64,000 bases of DNA from Aliidiomarina indica (GTDB taxonomy: Bacteria; Pseudomonadota; Gammaproteobacteria; Enterobacterales; Alteromonadaceae), in NCBI RefSeq assembly GCF_015354615.1, contig NZ_JACAVQ010000002.1:124001-188000 (forward strand), written 5' to 3'. Positions within the stretch are counted from its first letter, which is position 1. Every line of letters begins with the position of its first letter. Under the pieces are notes generated by a model. It was not told the DNA's origin, searched no databases, and saw only the letters and a list, made by a program, of their open reading frames with translations. Below are positions 30,283 through 40,011 of the stretch, piece by piece. A program made the translations under genes and the position numbers.

Positions 30283-30327
30283 CCGTTTTTATGGTGCCAA
30301 TATAGCGACTGATACCATAAAAATCGG
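30283..30327 (+). promoter_or_regulatory. Leader hairpin of the str operon
   Basis: TTTTTATGGT (30286-30295) pairs exactly with ACCATAAAAA (30314-30323). CCG (30283-30285) and CGG (30325-30327) extend it past a one-base bulge. The loop is 18 nt. It lies within the first 65 nt of the expected transcript, and there is no T-run. Confidence 0.5.
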
Positions 30328-30384
30328 CAAGGTGCTTGGGTGATGAGAGTCACGCGGGCGCTTTGGCTTGTTGTAAATGAATAA

Positions 30385-30771
<387 letters not shown>

Positions 30772-30849
30772 CGGTTCTCCGTTCGAGTAAGGCCAAACTA
30801 ATTAAATTTGTAAGTTTTGGGTTATCCCTGAAGATATCGGAGAATTCTA

Positions 30850-31320
30850 ATGCCTAGAAGACGCGTCGTCGGCCAACGTAAAATCCTGCCGGACCCTAAG
30901 TTCGGATCAGAGTTGTTGGCAAAATTCATCAACGTTGTCATGGTTGATGGTAAAAAATCAGTCGCTGAAAATATCGTATACGGTGCTTTAGACATCGTTG
31001 CGCAAAAAGCTGGAAAAGATCACCTCGAAGTGTTCGAAGGTGCCCTTGATAACATCCGTCCTGCGGTTGAGGTTAAATCTCGCCGTGTAGGTGGTTCAAC
31101 TTATCAAGTACCAGTTGAAGTTCGTCCTGTTCGTCGTAACACCCTAGCAATGCGCTGGATGGTGGACGCTGCACGCGGCCGTGGTGAGAAGTCTATGGCT
31201 CAACGTCTAGCTGGTGAAATGCTGGATGCTTCTCAGAACAAAGGTTCTGCAGTGAAGAAGCGTGAGGACGTACACCGCATGGCTGAAGCGAACAAAGCAT
31301 TCGCTCACTATCGCTGGTAA
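30850..31320 (+). CDS. rpsG: 30S ribosomal protein S7
   Basis: S7 starts assembly of the 30S head and, in E. coli, represses the str mRNA by binding the rpsL-rpsG spacer. The 156-residue product has [20 protein letters not shown] at the N-terminus, the family signature near [20 protein letters not shown], and [20 protein letters not shown] at the end. The 78-bp spacer upstream is long enough for an S7 operator, though I cannot define one. GGAG lies before the ATG. Confidence 0.98.
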   Translation: MPRRRVVGQRKILPDPKFGSELLAKFINVVMVDGKKSVAENIVYGALDIVAQKAGKDHLEVFEGALDNIRPAVEVKSRRVGGSTYQVPVEVRPVRRNTLAMRWMVDAARGRGEKSMAQRLAGEMLDASQNKGSAVKKREDVHRMAEANKAFAHYRW

Positions 31321-31356
31321 TTTCACGCTCAAAACTCTAATTAAGAGGAAGCAATT

Positions 31357-33495
31357 GTGGCAAGACAAACTTCAATCGAGCGCTACCGTAATATCGGTAT
31401 CGTTGCTCACGTAGACGCAGGTAAAACTACGACTACCGAACGTGTACTTTTTTACACTGGCTTATCGCATAAGCTAGGTGAAGTACATGACGGCGCTGCA
31501 ACTACGGACTGGATGGAGCAGGAGCAGGAGCGTGGTATTACTATCACCTCAGCTGCGGTAACAAGCTTCTGGGCCGGTATGGACCAGCAGTTTCCACAGC
31601 ACCGTATTAACATCATCGATACTCCAGGACACGTAGACTTCACTGTTGAAGTAGAGCGTTCACTGCGGGTTCTTGATGGCGCGGTTGTTGTACTGTGTGC
31701 CTCTTCAGGCGTACAGCCGCAAACCGAAACTGTATGGCGTCAAGCAAATAAATACGAAGTACCACGCATGGTATTCGTAAACAAAATGGACCGCATGGGC
31801 GCTGACTTCATGAACGTTGTGAAGCAGATGAAAACCCGTTTGGCGGCCAATGCTGTGCCTGTTCAGTTGCCTATCGGTGCAGAAGAAGATTTCAAAGGGG
31901 TTGTTGACCTCGTGAAGATGAAGGCCATTAACTGGAACGAAGCAGACCAGGGTATGACGTTCACTTACGATCCGATTCCTGAAGATCTATTAGACGAAGC
32001 CGAAGAACTACACAACGAGTTGGTGGAAGCAGCTGCTGAAGCAAACGACGAGTTGATGAACAAGTACTTGGAAGGTGGCGAACTGACTGAAGCTGAAATT
32101 AAAGCAGGCTTACGTCAGCGCACACTGAACAACGAAATCGTATTGGTTCATTGTGGTTCAGCCTTTAAAAACAAAGGCGTTCAGGCGGTACTTGACGGTG
32201 TTATCGAATACTTACCTTCACCAACTGAAGTAAAAGATATTCGCGGCATTTTAGAAAACGGCGACGAAACCACGTGTGGTTCAACTGACGAAGAACCTTT
32301 CGCGGCGCTGGCGTTCAAAATTGCTACCGACCCGTTCGTAGGTACATTAACGTTCTTCCGTGTATACTCAGGTGTTGTTAACGCTGGTGATTCTGTATAC
32401 AACGCTGTAAAACAGAAGAAAGAGCGTTTCGGTCGTATCGTGCAGATGCACGCTAACGATCGCCAAGAGCTTAAAGAAGTACGTGCAGGTGACATCGCAG
32501 CGGCTATCGGCCTTAAAGATGTAACCACGGGTGACACTCTGTGTTCACACGATCGCATCGTTGTTCTTGAGCGGATGGAATTCCCAGAGCCGGTAATCTC
32601 TGTTGCCGTTGAGCCGAAAACAAAGGCCGACCAAGAGAAGATGGGTATCGCGCTAGGTAAACTAGCTGCAGAAGATCCATCGTTCCGCGTGAAAACTGAC
32701 GAAGAATCAGGTCAAACGATCATTTCTGGTATGGGTGAGCTTCACCTAGATATCATCGTAGACCGGATGAAGCGTGAGTTTAAAGTTGAGTGTAACGTAG
32801 GTAAACCACAGGTTGCTTACCGTGAAACTATCCGTCAGAAAGTGGAAGTTGAAGGTAAGTTTGTTCGTCAATCAGGTGGTCGTGGTCAGTATGGTCACGT
32901 TTGGTTACGTATGGAGCCTTTGTCGCTTGATACAACCCCAGCGAAGAAAGACGAAGAAGAAAAACCAACTTACGAGTTCGTGAATGCGATCGTCGGTGGT
33001 GTGGTACCGAAAGAATACATCCCAGCAGTCGACAAAGGCTGTCAAGAGCAGATGCAAAACGGTGTTCTTGCAGGCTTCCCAGTATTGGGCGTTAAGGTCA
33101 CTCTGTATGATGGTTCTTTCCACGATGTTGACTCAAACGAGATGGCGTTTAAAATCGCAGGTAGCATGGGCTTCAAGAAAGGTGCACTACAAGCGAAACC
33201 AGCTCTACTTGAGCCAATTATGCAAGTAGAAGTCGTTACTCCTGAAGATTTCATGGGTGACGTAGTGGGTGACTTGAACCGTCGTCGCGGTATGATCGAA
33301 GGTATGGATGATGCTCCAGGTGGTCTGAAGCAAGTTCGCGCCCAGGTGCCACTAGCTGAAATGTTCGGCTATGCAACTGACCTGCGTTCGCAAACTCAGG
33401 GTCGCGCATCGTACGCAATGGAATTCTTGAAGTACCAAGAAGCTCCGAATAACGTTGCAGAAGCGGTAATCGCTGCTCGTAACACCAAAGATTAA
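31357..33495 (+). CDS. fusA: Translation elongation factor G
   Basis: EF-G drives translocation and, with RRF, ribosome recycling. The 712-residue product starts at GTG 31357 ([20 protein letters not shown]), with GAGGAAG upstream. G motifs are [28 protein letters not shown] and NKMDR; domain II, the domain IV loop region ([14 protein letters not shown]) and domain V follow. A charged insert ([13 protein letters not shown], residues about 528-542) lies in domain IV. It is between rpsG and tufA, as in E. coli. Confidence 0.98.
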   Translation: MARQTSIERYRNIGIVAHVDAGKTTTTERVLFYTGLSHKLGEVHDGAATTDWMEQEQERGITITSAAVTSFWAGMDQQFPQHRINIIDTPGHVDFTVEVERSLRVLDGAVVVLCASSGVQPQTETVWRQANKYEVPRMVFVNKMDRMGADFMNVVKQMKTRLAANAVPVQLPIGAEEDFKGVVDLVKMKAINWNEADQGMTFTYDPIPEDLLDEAEELHNELVEAAAEANDELMNKYLEGGELTEAEIKAGLRQRTLNNEIVLVHCGSAFKNKGVQAVLDGVIEYLPSPTEVKDIRGILENGDETTCGSTDEEPFAALAFKIATDPFVGTLTFFRVYSGVVNAGDSVYNAVKQKKERFGRIVQMHANDRQELKEVRAGDIAAAIGLKDVTTGDTLCSHDRIVVLERMEFPEPVISVAVEPKTKADQEKMGIALGKLAAEDPSFRVKTDEESGQTIISGMGELHLDIIVDRMKREFKVECNVGKPQVAYRETIRQKVEVEGKFVRQSGGRGQYGHVWLRMEPLSLDTTPAKKDEEEKPTYEFVNAIVGGVVPKEYIPAVDKGCQEQMQNGVLAGFPVLGVKVTLYDGSFHDVDSNEMAFKIAGSMGFKKGALQAKPALLEPIMQVEVVTPEDFMGDVVGDLNRRRGMIEGMDDAPGGLKQVRAQVPLAEMFGYATDLRSQTQGRASYAMEFLKYQEAPNNVAEAVIAARNTKD

Positions 33496-33554
33496 TTGAG
33501 TTCTAGTCCCGGTTCATAAGGGCCGGGCTTCTAACTTTAAGTAAGGAAATAGCA

Positions 33555-34739
33555 ATGGCTAAAGCTAAGTTTGAACGTAATAAGCCGCACGTAAACGTAG
33601 GTACTATCGGTCACGTTGACCATGGTAAAACTACTTTAACTGCTGCGATCACTACTGTCCTTGCCAAGCACTACGGTGGTGCCGCTCGTGACTTCGCACA
33701 AATCGATAATGCGCCAGAAGAGAAAGCGCGTGGTATCACCATTTCTACGTCACACGTAGAATATGATACGCCTGCACGTCACTATGCGCACGTAGATTGC
33801 CCTGGACACGCTGACTATGTGAAAAACATGATCACGGGTGCGGCGCAGATGGACGGCGCGATTCTGGTAGTTGCTGCTACTGATGGCCCAATGCCACAGA
33901 CGCGTGAGCACATCCTGTTATCACGTCAGGTAGGTGTACCTTTCATCGTTGTATTCATGAACAAATGTGACATGGTCGACGACGAAGAGTTACTTGAGTT
34001 AGTTGAGATGGAAGTTCGTGAACTTCTTTCTGAGTACGACTTCCCAGGTGACGACTTGCCAGTAATCCAAGGTTCAGCGCTGAAAGCGTTGGAAGGCGAC
34101 GAAGCATGGGAGAAGAAGATTCTTGAGCTAGCAGAAGCTTTAGATTCTTACATTCCAGAGCCAGAGCGTGACATCGATAAGCCGTTCTTGATGCCAATCG
34201 AAGACGTATTCTCAATCTCAGGTCGCGGAACTGTAGTAACAGGTCGTGTAGAGCGCGGAATCGTGAACACAGGTGACGAAGTTGCTATCGTTGGTTTGAA
34301 AGACACCGTGAAAACCACAGTAACGGGTGTAGAGATGTTCCGTAAGTTGCTCGACGAAGGTCGTGCAGGTGAGAACATCGGTGCTTTGTTACGTGGTACT
34401 AAGCGTGAAGATATCCAGCGTGGTCAAGTATTGGCCAAGCCAGGTTCAATCACTCCGCATACCAAGTTTGAAGCTGAAGTATACGTACTGAGCAAAGAAG
34501 AAGGTGGACGTCATACGCCATTCTTCAAAGGCTACCGTCCACAGTTCTACTTCCGTACTACGGACGTAACTGGTTCAGTAGAATTGCCAGAAGGCGTAGA
34601 AATGGTAATGCCTGGTGATAACCTGAAGTTCGTTGTAGAGCTGATTGCTCCAATCGCAATGGACGATGGTTTGCGCTTCGCAATCCGTGAAGGTGGCCGT
34701 ACCGTAGGTGCTGGCGTTGTATCAAAAATCATTGCGTAA
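33555..34739 (+). CDS. tufA: Translation elongation factor EF-Tu (copy A)
   Basis: Second EF-Tu gene, last of the str operon. The 394-residue protein is identical to the copy at 14183-15367. At DNA level I find two silent changes (CAC to CAT at 33623, GAG to GAA at 34583). Identity begins at the ATG, since the upstream sequences differ, and continues about 65 bp past the stop through the terminator. TAAGGAA precedes the ATG. Duplicate tuf genes are usual in gammaproteobacteria and are kept alike by gene conversion. Confidence 0.98.
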   Translation: MAKAKFERNKPHVNVGTIGHVDHGKTTLTAAITTVLAKHYGGAARDFAQIDNAPEEKARGITISTSHVEYDTPARHYAHVDCPGHADYVKNMITGAAQMDGAILVVAATDGPMPQTREHILLSRQVGVPFIVVFMNKCDMVDDEELLELVEMEVRELLSEYDFPGDDLPVIQGSALKALEGDEAWEKKILELAEALDSYIPEPERDIDKPFLMPIEDVFSISGRGTVVTGRVERGIVNTGDEVAIVGLKDTVKTTVTGVEMFRKLLDEGRAGENIGALLRGTKREDIQRGQVLAKPGSITPHTKFEAEVYVLSKEEGGRHTPFFKGYRPQFYFRTTDVTGSVELPEGVEMVMPGDNLKFVVELIAPIAMDDGLRFAIREGGRTVGAGVVSKIIA

Positions 34740-34772
34740 TTGATACCCACCTTATACGTCACTGACGTTTAG

Positions 34773-34800
34773 AAAAGGGAGCCTTTTGGCTCCCTTTTTT
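34773..34800 (+). terminator. Rho-independent terminator after tufA
   Basis: AAAAGGGAGCC, TTTT, GGCTCCCTTTTTT, identical to the one after the other tuf gene. Confidence 0.95.
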
Positions 34801-34872
34801 CTTATTTGCGCTCTGTAAAAGGTATGCGCATCGTGGTACAAAATACGTTGTTCATAATAATAACGATAAACC

Positions 34873-35607
34873 ATGCAATTCAAAGCGCTTAAAGCTCGAA
34901 AAGTTCATCGTTGGTTAACCCTGCTTTTTGGGGCCCAGTTGATTATTTGGAGCATCACCGGCACGGTGATGGTGCTCTTGCAGCTACCCTATATTCATGG
35001 TCATCATTTAAGTCAGCCCGCCGACCGGCCTATTACCCAGTTTGAACTCTTAGAGCGTATTCCAGAACTTGCCGCACACTATCCGGATGCACTTGAGGCA
35101 GGATTGGTGTCACGCTATTTGCACGGTGAATATCATTACCGATTCCGCGTAAAAACGGAGCATGAACGTTTTCTAGTTCATCCAAACGATTTTAGTCGTA
35201 TTGCTCTCACTGAAGATGACATTGTTGCATTAGCAGAGCGCTTATATGCGGGCTCAGATAGCCCATCCATTAGCCGCTTGACCCTATTGAACACGGCTTC
35301 GGAATTACCCCGTGAAGTGGCATCACGGCATGCCCCTGTTTGGCAGGTTGAATTTGCTGATACTCGCCGCACCACATTTTATTTAGCGAGAGATACAGGC
35401 GATCTGGTAACCCAACGCCATCAAGCCTGGCGCTTTTTCGACATCATGTGGATGTTGCACATCATGGACTATCAAGACCGCAGCAATATTAGTACGTGGT
35501 GGATCTTAGCCTTTGCCAGCATGACCTTTGTGATTGCTCTCACGGGCTTATGGTTGCTCATGCAGCGGTATATCGTGCGAGGGTGGAGGCGACTATGGCG
35601 CGAGTAA
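34873..35607 (+). CDS. PepSY-type membrane protein (first of a tandem pair)
   Basis: A 244-residue protein with a membrane segment at each end (about residues 15-37 and 210-232) and a periplasmic PepSY-like region between. Seen: KVHRWLTLLFGAQLIIWSITG at the first span (21 residues, split here as KVHRWLTLLF then GAQLIIWSITG), LHIMDYQDRSN just before the second, and ALTGLWLLMQRY in it. The downstream gene has the same plan, so they are diverged paralogues. PepSY membrane proteins are often linked to siderophore or metal reduction, but function is not shown here. The ribosome site is weak. It overlaps the next gene by 13 nt. Confidence 0.75.
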   Translation: MQFKALKARKVHRWLTLLFGAQLIIWSITGTVMVLLQLPYIHGHHLSQPADRPITQFELLERIPELAAHYPDALEAGLVSRYLHGEYHYRFRVKTEHERFLVHPNDFSRIALTEDDIVALAERLYAGSDSPSISRLTLLNTASELPREVASRHAPVWQVEFADTRRTTFYLARDTGDLVTQRHQAWRFFDIMWMLHIMDYQDRSNISTWWILAFASMTFVIALTGLWLLMQRYIVRGWRRLWRE

Positions 35608-36482
35608 ACCCATTAGACAAAGAGAAATTTGAACAAGCACAGAAAGAAGCGCGCCAGAAGCCGCCCTTGTTCACCCTGTCCGGGCTAATACGGCTTCATC
35701 GTATTGCTGGGTTGGTGCTCATTGTTCAGTTGCTGATATGGACAGTGACCGGCTTCTATTTCAGCTGGATGGGTAGAGAAGTACTCAATGCGGAGCAGCT
35801 CTTGCACCGCACGCCGCCTGCCTCTCTAAGCATCTCTGAACCCTATGTGGTGCCTATGCGCCAGTTGCACCAGCTAGGAGACGTATACGAAGTGAATGTC
35901 CGCATGCGCGATGAATTGCCGCAGCTGATGGTCACCTATGCCTCGCAACGGAATACCCGCTATGAAGATGGACGCTTGCGCGCAGACGGGTTATATCAAG
36001 CCTGGTTTGATGGTGGTACCGGACAACGCTGGAATACCGGAGCGATTCAGGCGCAACGTATCGCGGTGAATTCTTATTTAGGCAGCGGTATGTTTAATGG
36101 CATTTACGATGTGCGAAACAGTGCCGATCTGCCCCGCTGGGAAGGCCCAGGCTTTCGAGTGGAGTTCGCTGATCGGCTAAAAACCCGTATTTATGTGGAT
36201 CAACAAAGTGGTGATTTAGTGGCCCATCGTAATCGTTGGTCACTGCTTACGGAATGGATGTATAAGCTGCACTTCATGGATTATAGTGGTCAGCGTAACT
36301 TTAATAATTTACTGATGAGCACAGCGGCTATCTTCTCTGTGTGGTTTGTTCTCACCGGAATTCTTATGTTAATTCGGGTGTGGAGGCAGGGCGGGTTTGT
36401 TGCTGGAAAGGGTTTAAAGTACAATGTCCCGCTATTCGAACGTTTAAAGTCGCGCCTGCTCGGTGTGTTTAAGAAGAATTAA
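35595..36482 (+). CDS. PepSY-type membrane protein (second of a tandem pair)
   Basis: A 295-residue protein of the same plan as its upstream neighbour: first span IRLHRIAGLVLIVQLLIW then TVTGFYFSW, a periplasmic region of about 200 residues, LHFMDYSGQRN, and a second span ending VLTGILMLIRVW. The start at 35595 has GGAGG 5 nt upstream; an earlier ATG at 35496 would put 33 residues of unlikely sequence inside the neighbouring gene. The charged N-terminus (EKFEQAQKEARQKP) is cytoplasmic. AbgT-family transporter gene follows after 11 nt, so the three are probably one operon. Confidence 0.75.
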   Translation: MARVNPLDKEKFEQAQKEARQKPPLFTLSGLIRLHRIAGLVLIVQLLIWTVTGFYFSWMGREVLNAEQLLHRTPPASLSISEPYVVPMRQLHQLGDVYEVNVRMRDELPQLMVTYASQRNTRYEDGRLRADGLYQAWFDGGTGQRWNTGAIQAQRIAVNSYLGSGMFNGIYDVRNSADLPRWEGPGFRVEFADRLKTRIYVDQQSGDLVAHRNRWSLLTEWMYKLHFMDYSGQRNFNNLLMSTAAIFSVWFVLTGILMLIRVWRQGGFVAGKGLKYNVPLFERLKSRLLGVFKKN

Positions 36483-36493
36483 AGGAGCGCTGA

Positions 36494-38098
36494 ATGGCGT
36501 CTGCAAAAAATAATTACGGGGGTCCTGAAACCCCCGAGAAACGTGGTTGGTTTACTCGCTTTCTAGATACGGTTGAGTGGCTTGGAAATTTACTGCCGCA
36601 TCCCGTTTCTTTATTCGCTATTTTCTGCGTGCTCGTGGTAGTTGCCAGCGGCGTCGCAGGCTACTTTGGCGTTAGCGTTGCAGACCCACGGCCAGCTACC
36701 TTTGGTGAAGAAATTGTCGTTAATAGTTTATTAAGTGCAGAGGGTTTGCGCTGGATAGTTTCTAACCTGGTCACGAACTTTACCAGCTTCCCACCCTTAG
36801 GCGTAGTTCTGGTGGCGATTCTAGGCGTGGGTATCGCCGAGCGCTCTGGCATGCTTGAAGCCATGATGCGGGGCATGGTGATGAACGCATCGCCGCGTAT
36901 GGTTACCGTAACTATCGTATTTGCAGGGGTGGTTTCAAATACCGCGTCTGAATTGGGTTACGTGGTGTTGGTGCCTTTGGCTGCGCTCATCTTCCATTCT
37001 CTAGGGCGTCATCCGTTAGCAGGTCTTGCTGCGGCGTTTGCCGGGGTATCTGCGGGGTACAGTGCCAACCTCTTTATTGGTACGGTCGACCCATTATTAT
37101 CGGGCTTCACAACGTCCGCGGCACAGTTAATCGATCCCACCTATGAAGTAGGGCCGGAAATGAACTGGTACTTTATGTTTATCAGTACATTTTTGATTGC
37201 CGTGCTCGGCTGGTTGGTAACAGAGAAAATCGTTGAGCCAAAGCTCGGTAAATATAATCCAAAAGACATGGATCCCGATGCAGATCTGGATGAAAACGTA
37301 AGCATGGAGAAGCTCAAACCGGAAGAGAGAAAAGGTTTGATTGCGGCCGGCTTAACCTTTTTGGCATTAATCGTGTTATTGGCAATTACCGTGGTACCGG
37401 AGTGGGGAGTGTTAAGAAACCCTGATACGGGCGAGGTCGCGGGTTCTCCGTTCCTCCGTGGCATTGTTGTCTTTATCTTTGTCACCTTTGCGATTCCAGG
37501 GTTTGTCTACGGTTACGTTGTGCGCACCATGCGCTCAGATCGGGATGTGATTAACGCCATGGCTGCCAGCATGAGTTCAATGGGCCTCTACATGGTGTTG
37601 GTGTTTTTTGCCGCCCAGTTCGTTGCCTTCTTTGGCTGGACTAATTTTGGAACCGTTCTGGCTGTGAATGGCGCAAATCTGCTGCAATCGATTAACCTTA
37701 CGGGCCCCATGGTATTTGTTTTCTTCATTCTTATGTGTGCCTTTGTCAACCTCATGTTGGGGTCTGCGTCAGCACAGTGGGCGGTAACGGCACCTATTTT
37801 TGTGCCGATGCTTATGATTATTGGCTATGCGCCGGAACTGGTACAAGCGGCGTACCGGATCGGTGATTCGGTGACCAATATTATTACGCCTATGATGAGT
37901 TATTTTGGCTTGATCCTAGCGGTTGCTGCGCGCTATAAGAAGGATATAGGTATTGGTACGCTTATCGCGATTATGTTGCCTTATAGTATGATTTTCTTCG
38001 TCGGCTGGGTCATTCTTTTCTACGTCTGGGTATTTGCCCTCGGCATGCCAGTGGGTCCAGGCGCAGCGACATACTATTCGTTTGAAGCTGTTCAATAA
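36494..38098 (+). CDS. AbgT-family transporter
   Basis: A 534-residue inner-membrane protein of the AbgT family, whose studied members import p-aminobenzoyl-glutamate or export sulfonamides using the proton gradient. The translation shows a cytoplasmic start, about a dozen hydrophobic spans, the re-entrant regions (GVVSNTASELGYVVLVPLAA and ANLFIGTVDPLLSGFTTSAA), and a second inverted half with GSASAQWAVTAPIFVPM and GDSVTNIITPMMSYFG. AAAGGAG precedes the ATG. No p-aminobenzoyl-glutamate hydrolase genes are near; the coupling is with two PepSY proteins. The substrate is unknown. Confidence 0.85.
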   Translation: MASAKNNYGGPETPEKRGWFTRFLDTVEWLGNLLPHPVSLFAIFCVLVVVASGVAGYFGVSVADPRPATFGEEIVVNSLLSAEGLRWIVSNLVTNFTSFPPLGVVLVAILGVGIAERSGMLEAMMRGMVMNASPRMVTVTIVFAGVVSNTASELGYVVLVPLAALIFHSLGRHPLAGLAAAFAGVSAGYSANLFIGTVDPLLSGFTTSAAQLIDPTYEVGPEMNWYFMFISTFLIAVLGWLVTEKIVEPKLGKYNPKDMDPDADLDENVSMEKLKPEERKGLIAAGLTFLALIVLLAITVVPEWGVLRNPDTGEVAGSPFLRGIVVFIFVTFAIPGFVYGYVVRTMRSDRDVINAMAASMSSMGLYMVLVFFAAQFVAFFGWTNFGTVLAVNGANLLQSINLTGPMVFVFFILMCAFVNLMLGSASAQWAVTAPIFVPMLMIIGYAPELVQAAYRIGDSVTNIITPMMSYFGLILAVAARYKKDIGIGTLIAIMLPYSMIFFVGWVILFYVWVFALGMPVGPGAATYYSFEAVQ

Positions 38099-38116
38099 TA
38101 GGTTTGTACGCACGAT

Positions 38117-39049
38117 ATGATGGCAACACAGATAACGAATTGTAGATGGGTCAGGGGAGTGGTGAGGTTCGCTACTCCTCTGATGTTGTGCTTGTTATTT
38201 ATGGGGCCAACTACTTCATTTGCAGCGGCACAGGCCAAAAGCGACGAAGTAGACGACGGTGTGCAAGAGGTGTTTGTCGCTGCTTACGAATTCCCTCCCT
38301 ATTATTCATCGCGCATGTCCGATCATTTTCTCGGTGATGTGGTTGATCTGTTAAATCGCTCTCAATCCGAGTTTCACTTTATCATCCGTGAAGTTCGCCC
38401 TCAGGAGCGTTATCAGGCAATTAGTGCAAACGGTTGCTGTGATTTAATTATGTTTGAATCGCCGCAATGGGGATGGCCGGAGTCGACTCAATTTGATATC
38501 TCACCGCCGATAATCCACGGTAGTGAACGTTTGTATTCGTTGCATAACGACGCGTGGGAGATAGGCCCCGAAGACCGTGTGGCCGGTGTTGTCGGGTATC
38601 ATTACGGTCTGACCAATAACACCATGAACAATGTAGAAGGTGAGCACCTAATGCCAATCTATCGCACTGATAGTCAGGCAACGGTGCTGACGATGGTCCG
38701 TAATCATCGCGTCAAGTTTGGGTTATTGTCCGATGAATATGTGCGTTGGTTAGAGGTAAATCAGCCCGAGCGTGTTGTTGGACTCAGTGCCGCGCCCTAT
38801 CCCGACAGCACCTATACCACGCACATCATTTTAGGGCCTGAAAGTCCAATTGATATGGACACCATCATGCTCCAGATACTTCGTCTTGGCCAAGCGACCT
38901 ATGCCAAAACACTGCTAGAAGCCTATGGGTTACGTTTGGTGACGGCCGAAGAAGGTGGAGCTTGTGTTGCCTATCAAGAGGCAATGAGTGACCTTGAATG
39001 CGTTCCTGAGCAATCGGATATAAAACCGAAATCGTTTTATAAGCAATAG
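38117..39049 (+). CDS. Periplasmic solute-binding-like protein
   Basis: A 310-residue secreted protein. A signal peptide spans residues 1 to about 36 (LMLCLLFMGPTTSFAAA). The mature part resembles the family 3 extracellular solute-binding fold: FVAAYEFPPYYSSRMSDHF, CCDLIMFESPQWGWPESTQF, VAGVVGYHYGL and ATVLTMVRNHRVKFGLLSDE. No permease or ATPase lies nearby, so it may be an orphan sensor or binding protein rather than an ABC import component. ATG codons at 38117 and 38120 are both possible and the ribosome site is weak. It follows the AbgT gene by 18 nt and converges on glsA, leaving 10 bp. Confidence 0.7.
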   Translation: MMATQITNCRWVRGVVRFATPLMLCLLFMGPTTSFAAAQAKSDEVDDGVQEVFVAAYEFPPYYSSRMSDHFLGDVVDLLNRSQSEFHFIIREVRPQERYQAISANGCCDLIMFESPQWGWPESTQFDISPPIIHGSERLYSLHNDAWEIGPEDRVAGVVGYHYGLTNNTMNNVEGEHLMPIYRTDSQATVLTMVRNHRVKFGLLSDEYVRWLEVNQPERVVGLSAAPYPDSTYTTHIILGPESPIDMDTIMLQILRLGQATYAKTLLEAYGLRLVTAEEGGACVAYQEAMSDLECVPEQSDIKPKSFYKQ

Positions 39050-39059
39050 CCGAAAGATC

Positions 39060-40001
39060 TTAGGTATAAACAGAAAGGCCTAATCGCTGGGCAAATTGTG
39101 TGATCATTTCTACAGCGCGCGAGGGGTTGCCAAAACGGTTTAATGGCGGACTCCACGCTGCAATAACGCCATAATCAGGCACCACCGCAACAATACCGCC
39201 ACCGACACCACTTTTGGCGGGTAATCCTACGGTAAAAGCAAACTCTCCGGATTGGTCATACATGCCGCTCGTGGAGAGTAGTGCGTTAATACGGTGTGCG
39301 GAGCGCGCATCACAAATGCGTTCTTGCGTGCCGGGTTGGACGCCACGATTGGCAAGAAAACCCAAACTTCGCGCCAGATCAACACAGCTCATGGCAACGG
39401 AGCATTGAAAAAAATAGTGATCGAGAACTTCCGGCACCTCCGCTTCAATATTGCCGAAGCTTTTCATCAGGTAGGCGAGGGCAGCATTGCGATTACCATG
39501 CTGCTTCTCCGATTCCCAGACCCGATGATCAGAATGAATGCCAGTGTTGTTGGCAAGATGACGAACATACTGGACAAAGGCCGATTTAGACGCCGAATAA
39601 TGACTCACTAACACGTCAGAAACGACAATAGCGCCGGCATTAATAAACGGATTGCGAGGAATGCCATGCTCCCATTCCAACTGCACAATCGAGTTAAAGG
39701 CTTGCCCAGAGGGTTCCATGCGCACGCGCTCCCAAAGGATATCATCCATCCGTTGCATGGCCATCGCCAGCCCAAACACCTTGGAAATACTTTGAATCGA
39801 AAACGGTATTTCCGCATCGCCGGCAGTGTGAACGCTGCCATCTAACTCGATAACCGCTAGCCCTACATAATCGGGGCTAACTTCCGCCAGAGCGGGAATG
39901 TAGTCGGCAACCTGTCCCCCAAGCGCTGTCTGTCGCGCTTGTTCAACCAGCTCTTCTACAAGCGAGCTACAATTTTTGGGTTGTTTTGGGGTACCTTCCA
40001 C
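39060..40001 (-). CDS. glsA: Glutaminase A
   Basis: Glutaminase hydrolyses glutamine to glutamate and ammonia. The 313-residue protein belongs to the serine-dependent glutaminase family of the beta-lactamase fold: the Ser-x-x-Lys pair is S71-K74 in PFSIQSISKVFGLAM, with NPFINAGAIVVSDVL, the tyrosine-containing VADYIPALAEVSPDYVG, and GLPAKSGVGGGIVAVVP near the C-terminus. It reads in the same direction as uvrA, starting 10 nt after the uvrA stop, with GGAG close to the ATG. An operon with uvrA is likely from spacing. Confidence 0.95.
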   Translation of the reverse strand: MEGTPKQPKNCSSLVEELVEQARQTALGGQVADYIPALAEVSPDYVGLAVIELDGSVHTAGDAEIPFSIQSISKVFGLAMAMQRMDDILWERVRMEPSGQAFNSIVQLEWEHGIPRNPFINAGAIVVSDVLVSHYSASKSAFVQYVRHLANNTGIHSDHRVWESEKQHGNRNAALAYLMKSFGNIEAEVPEVLDHYFFQCSVAMSCVDLARSLGFLANRGVQPGTQERICDARSAHRINALLSTSGMYDQSGEFAFTVGLPAKSGVGGGIVAVVPDYGVIAAWSPPLNRFGNPSRAVEMITQFAQRLGLSVYT

Positions 40002-40011
40002 ATTCGCTCCG

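Noticed and set aside
30137..30343. 68-codon open frame before rpsL
   Set aside because: It overlaps the near-consensus str promoter and the leader hairpin, and its sequence is not protein-like.
33508..33527. Terminator between fusA and tufA
   Set aside because: The stem is only CCCGG/CCGGG with a 10-nt loop and no T-run, so tufA is read as part of the operon.
33555..34800. Second tuf copy as an assembly duplication
   Set aside because: The upstream and downstream flanks differ, two silent changes exist, and both positions are the usual ones for tufA and tufB.
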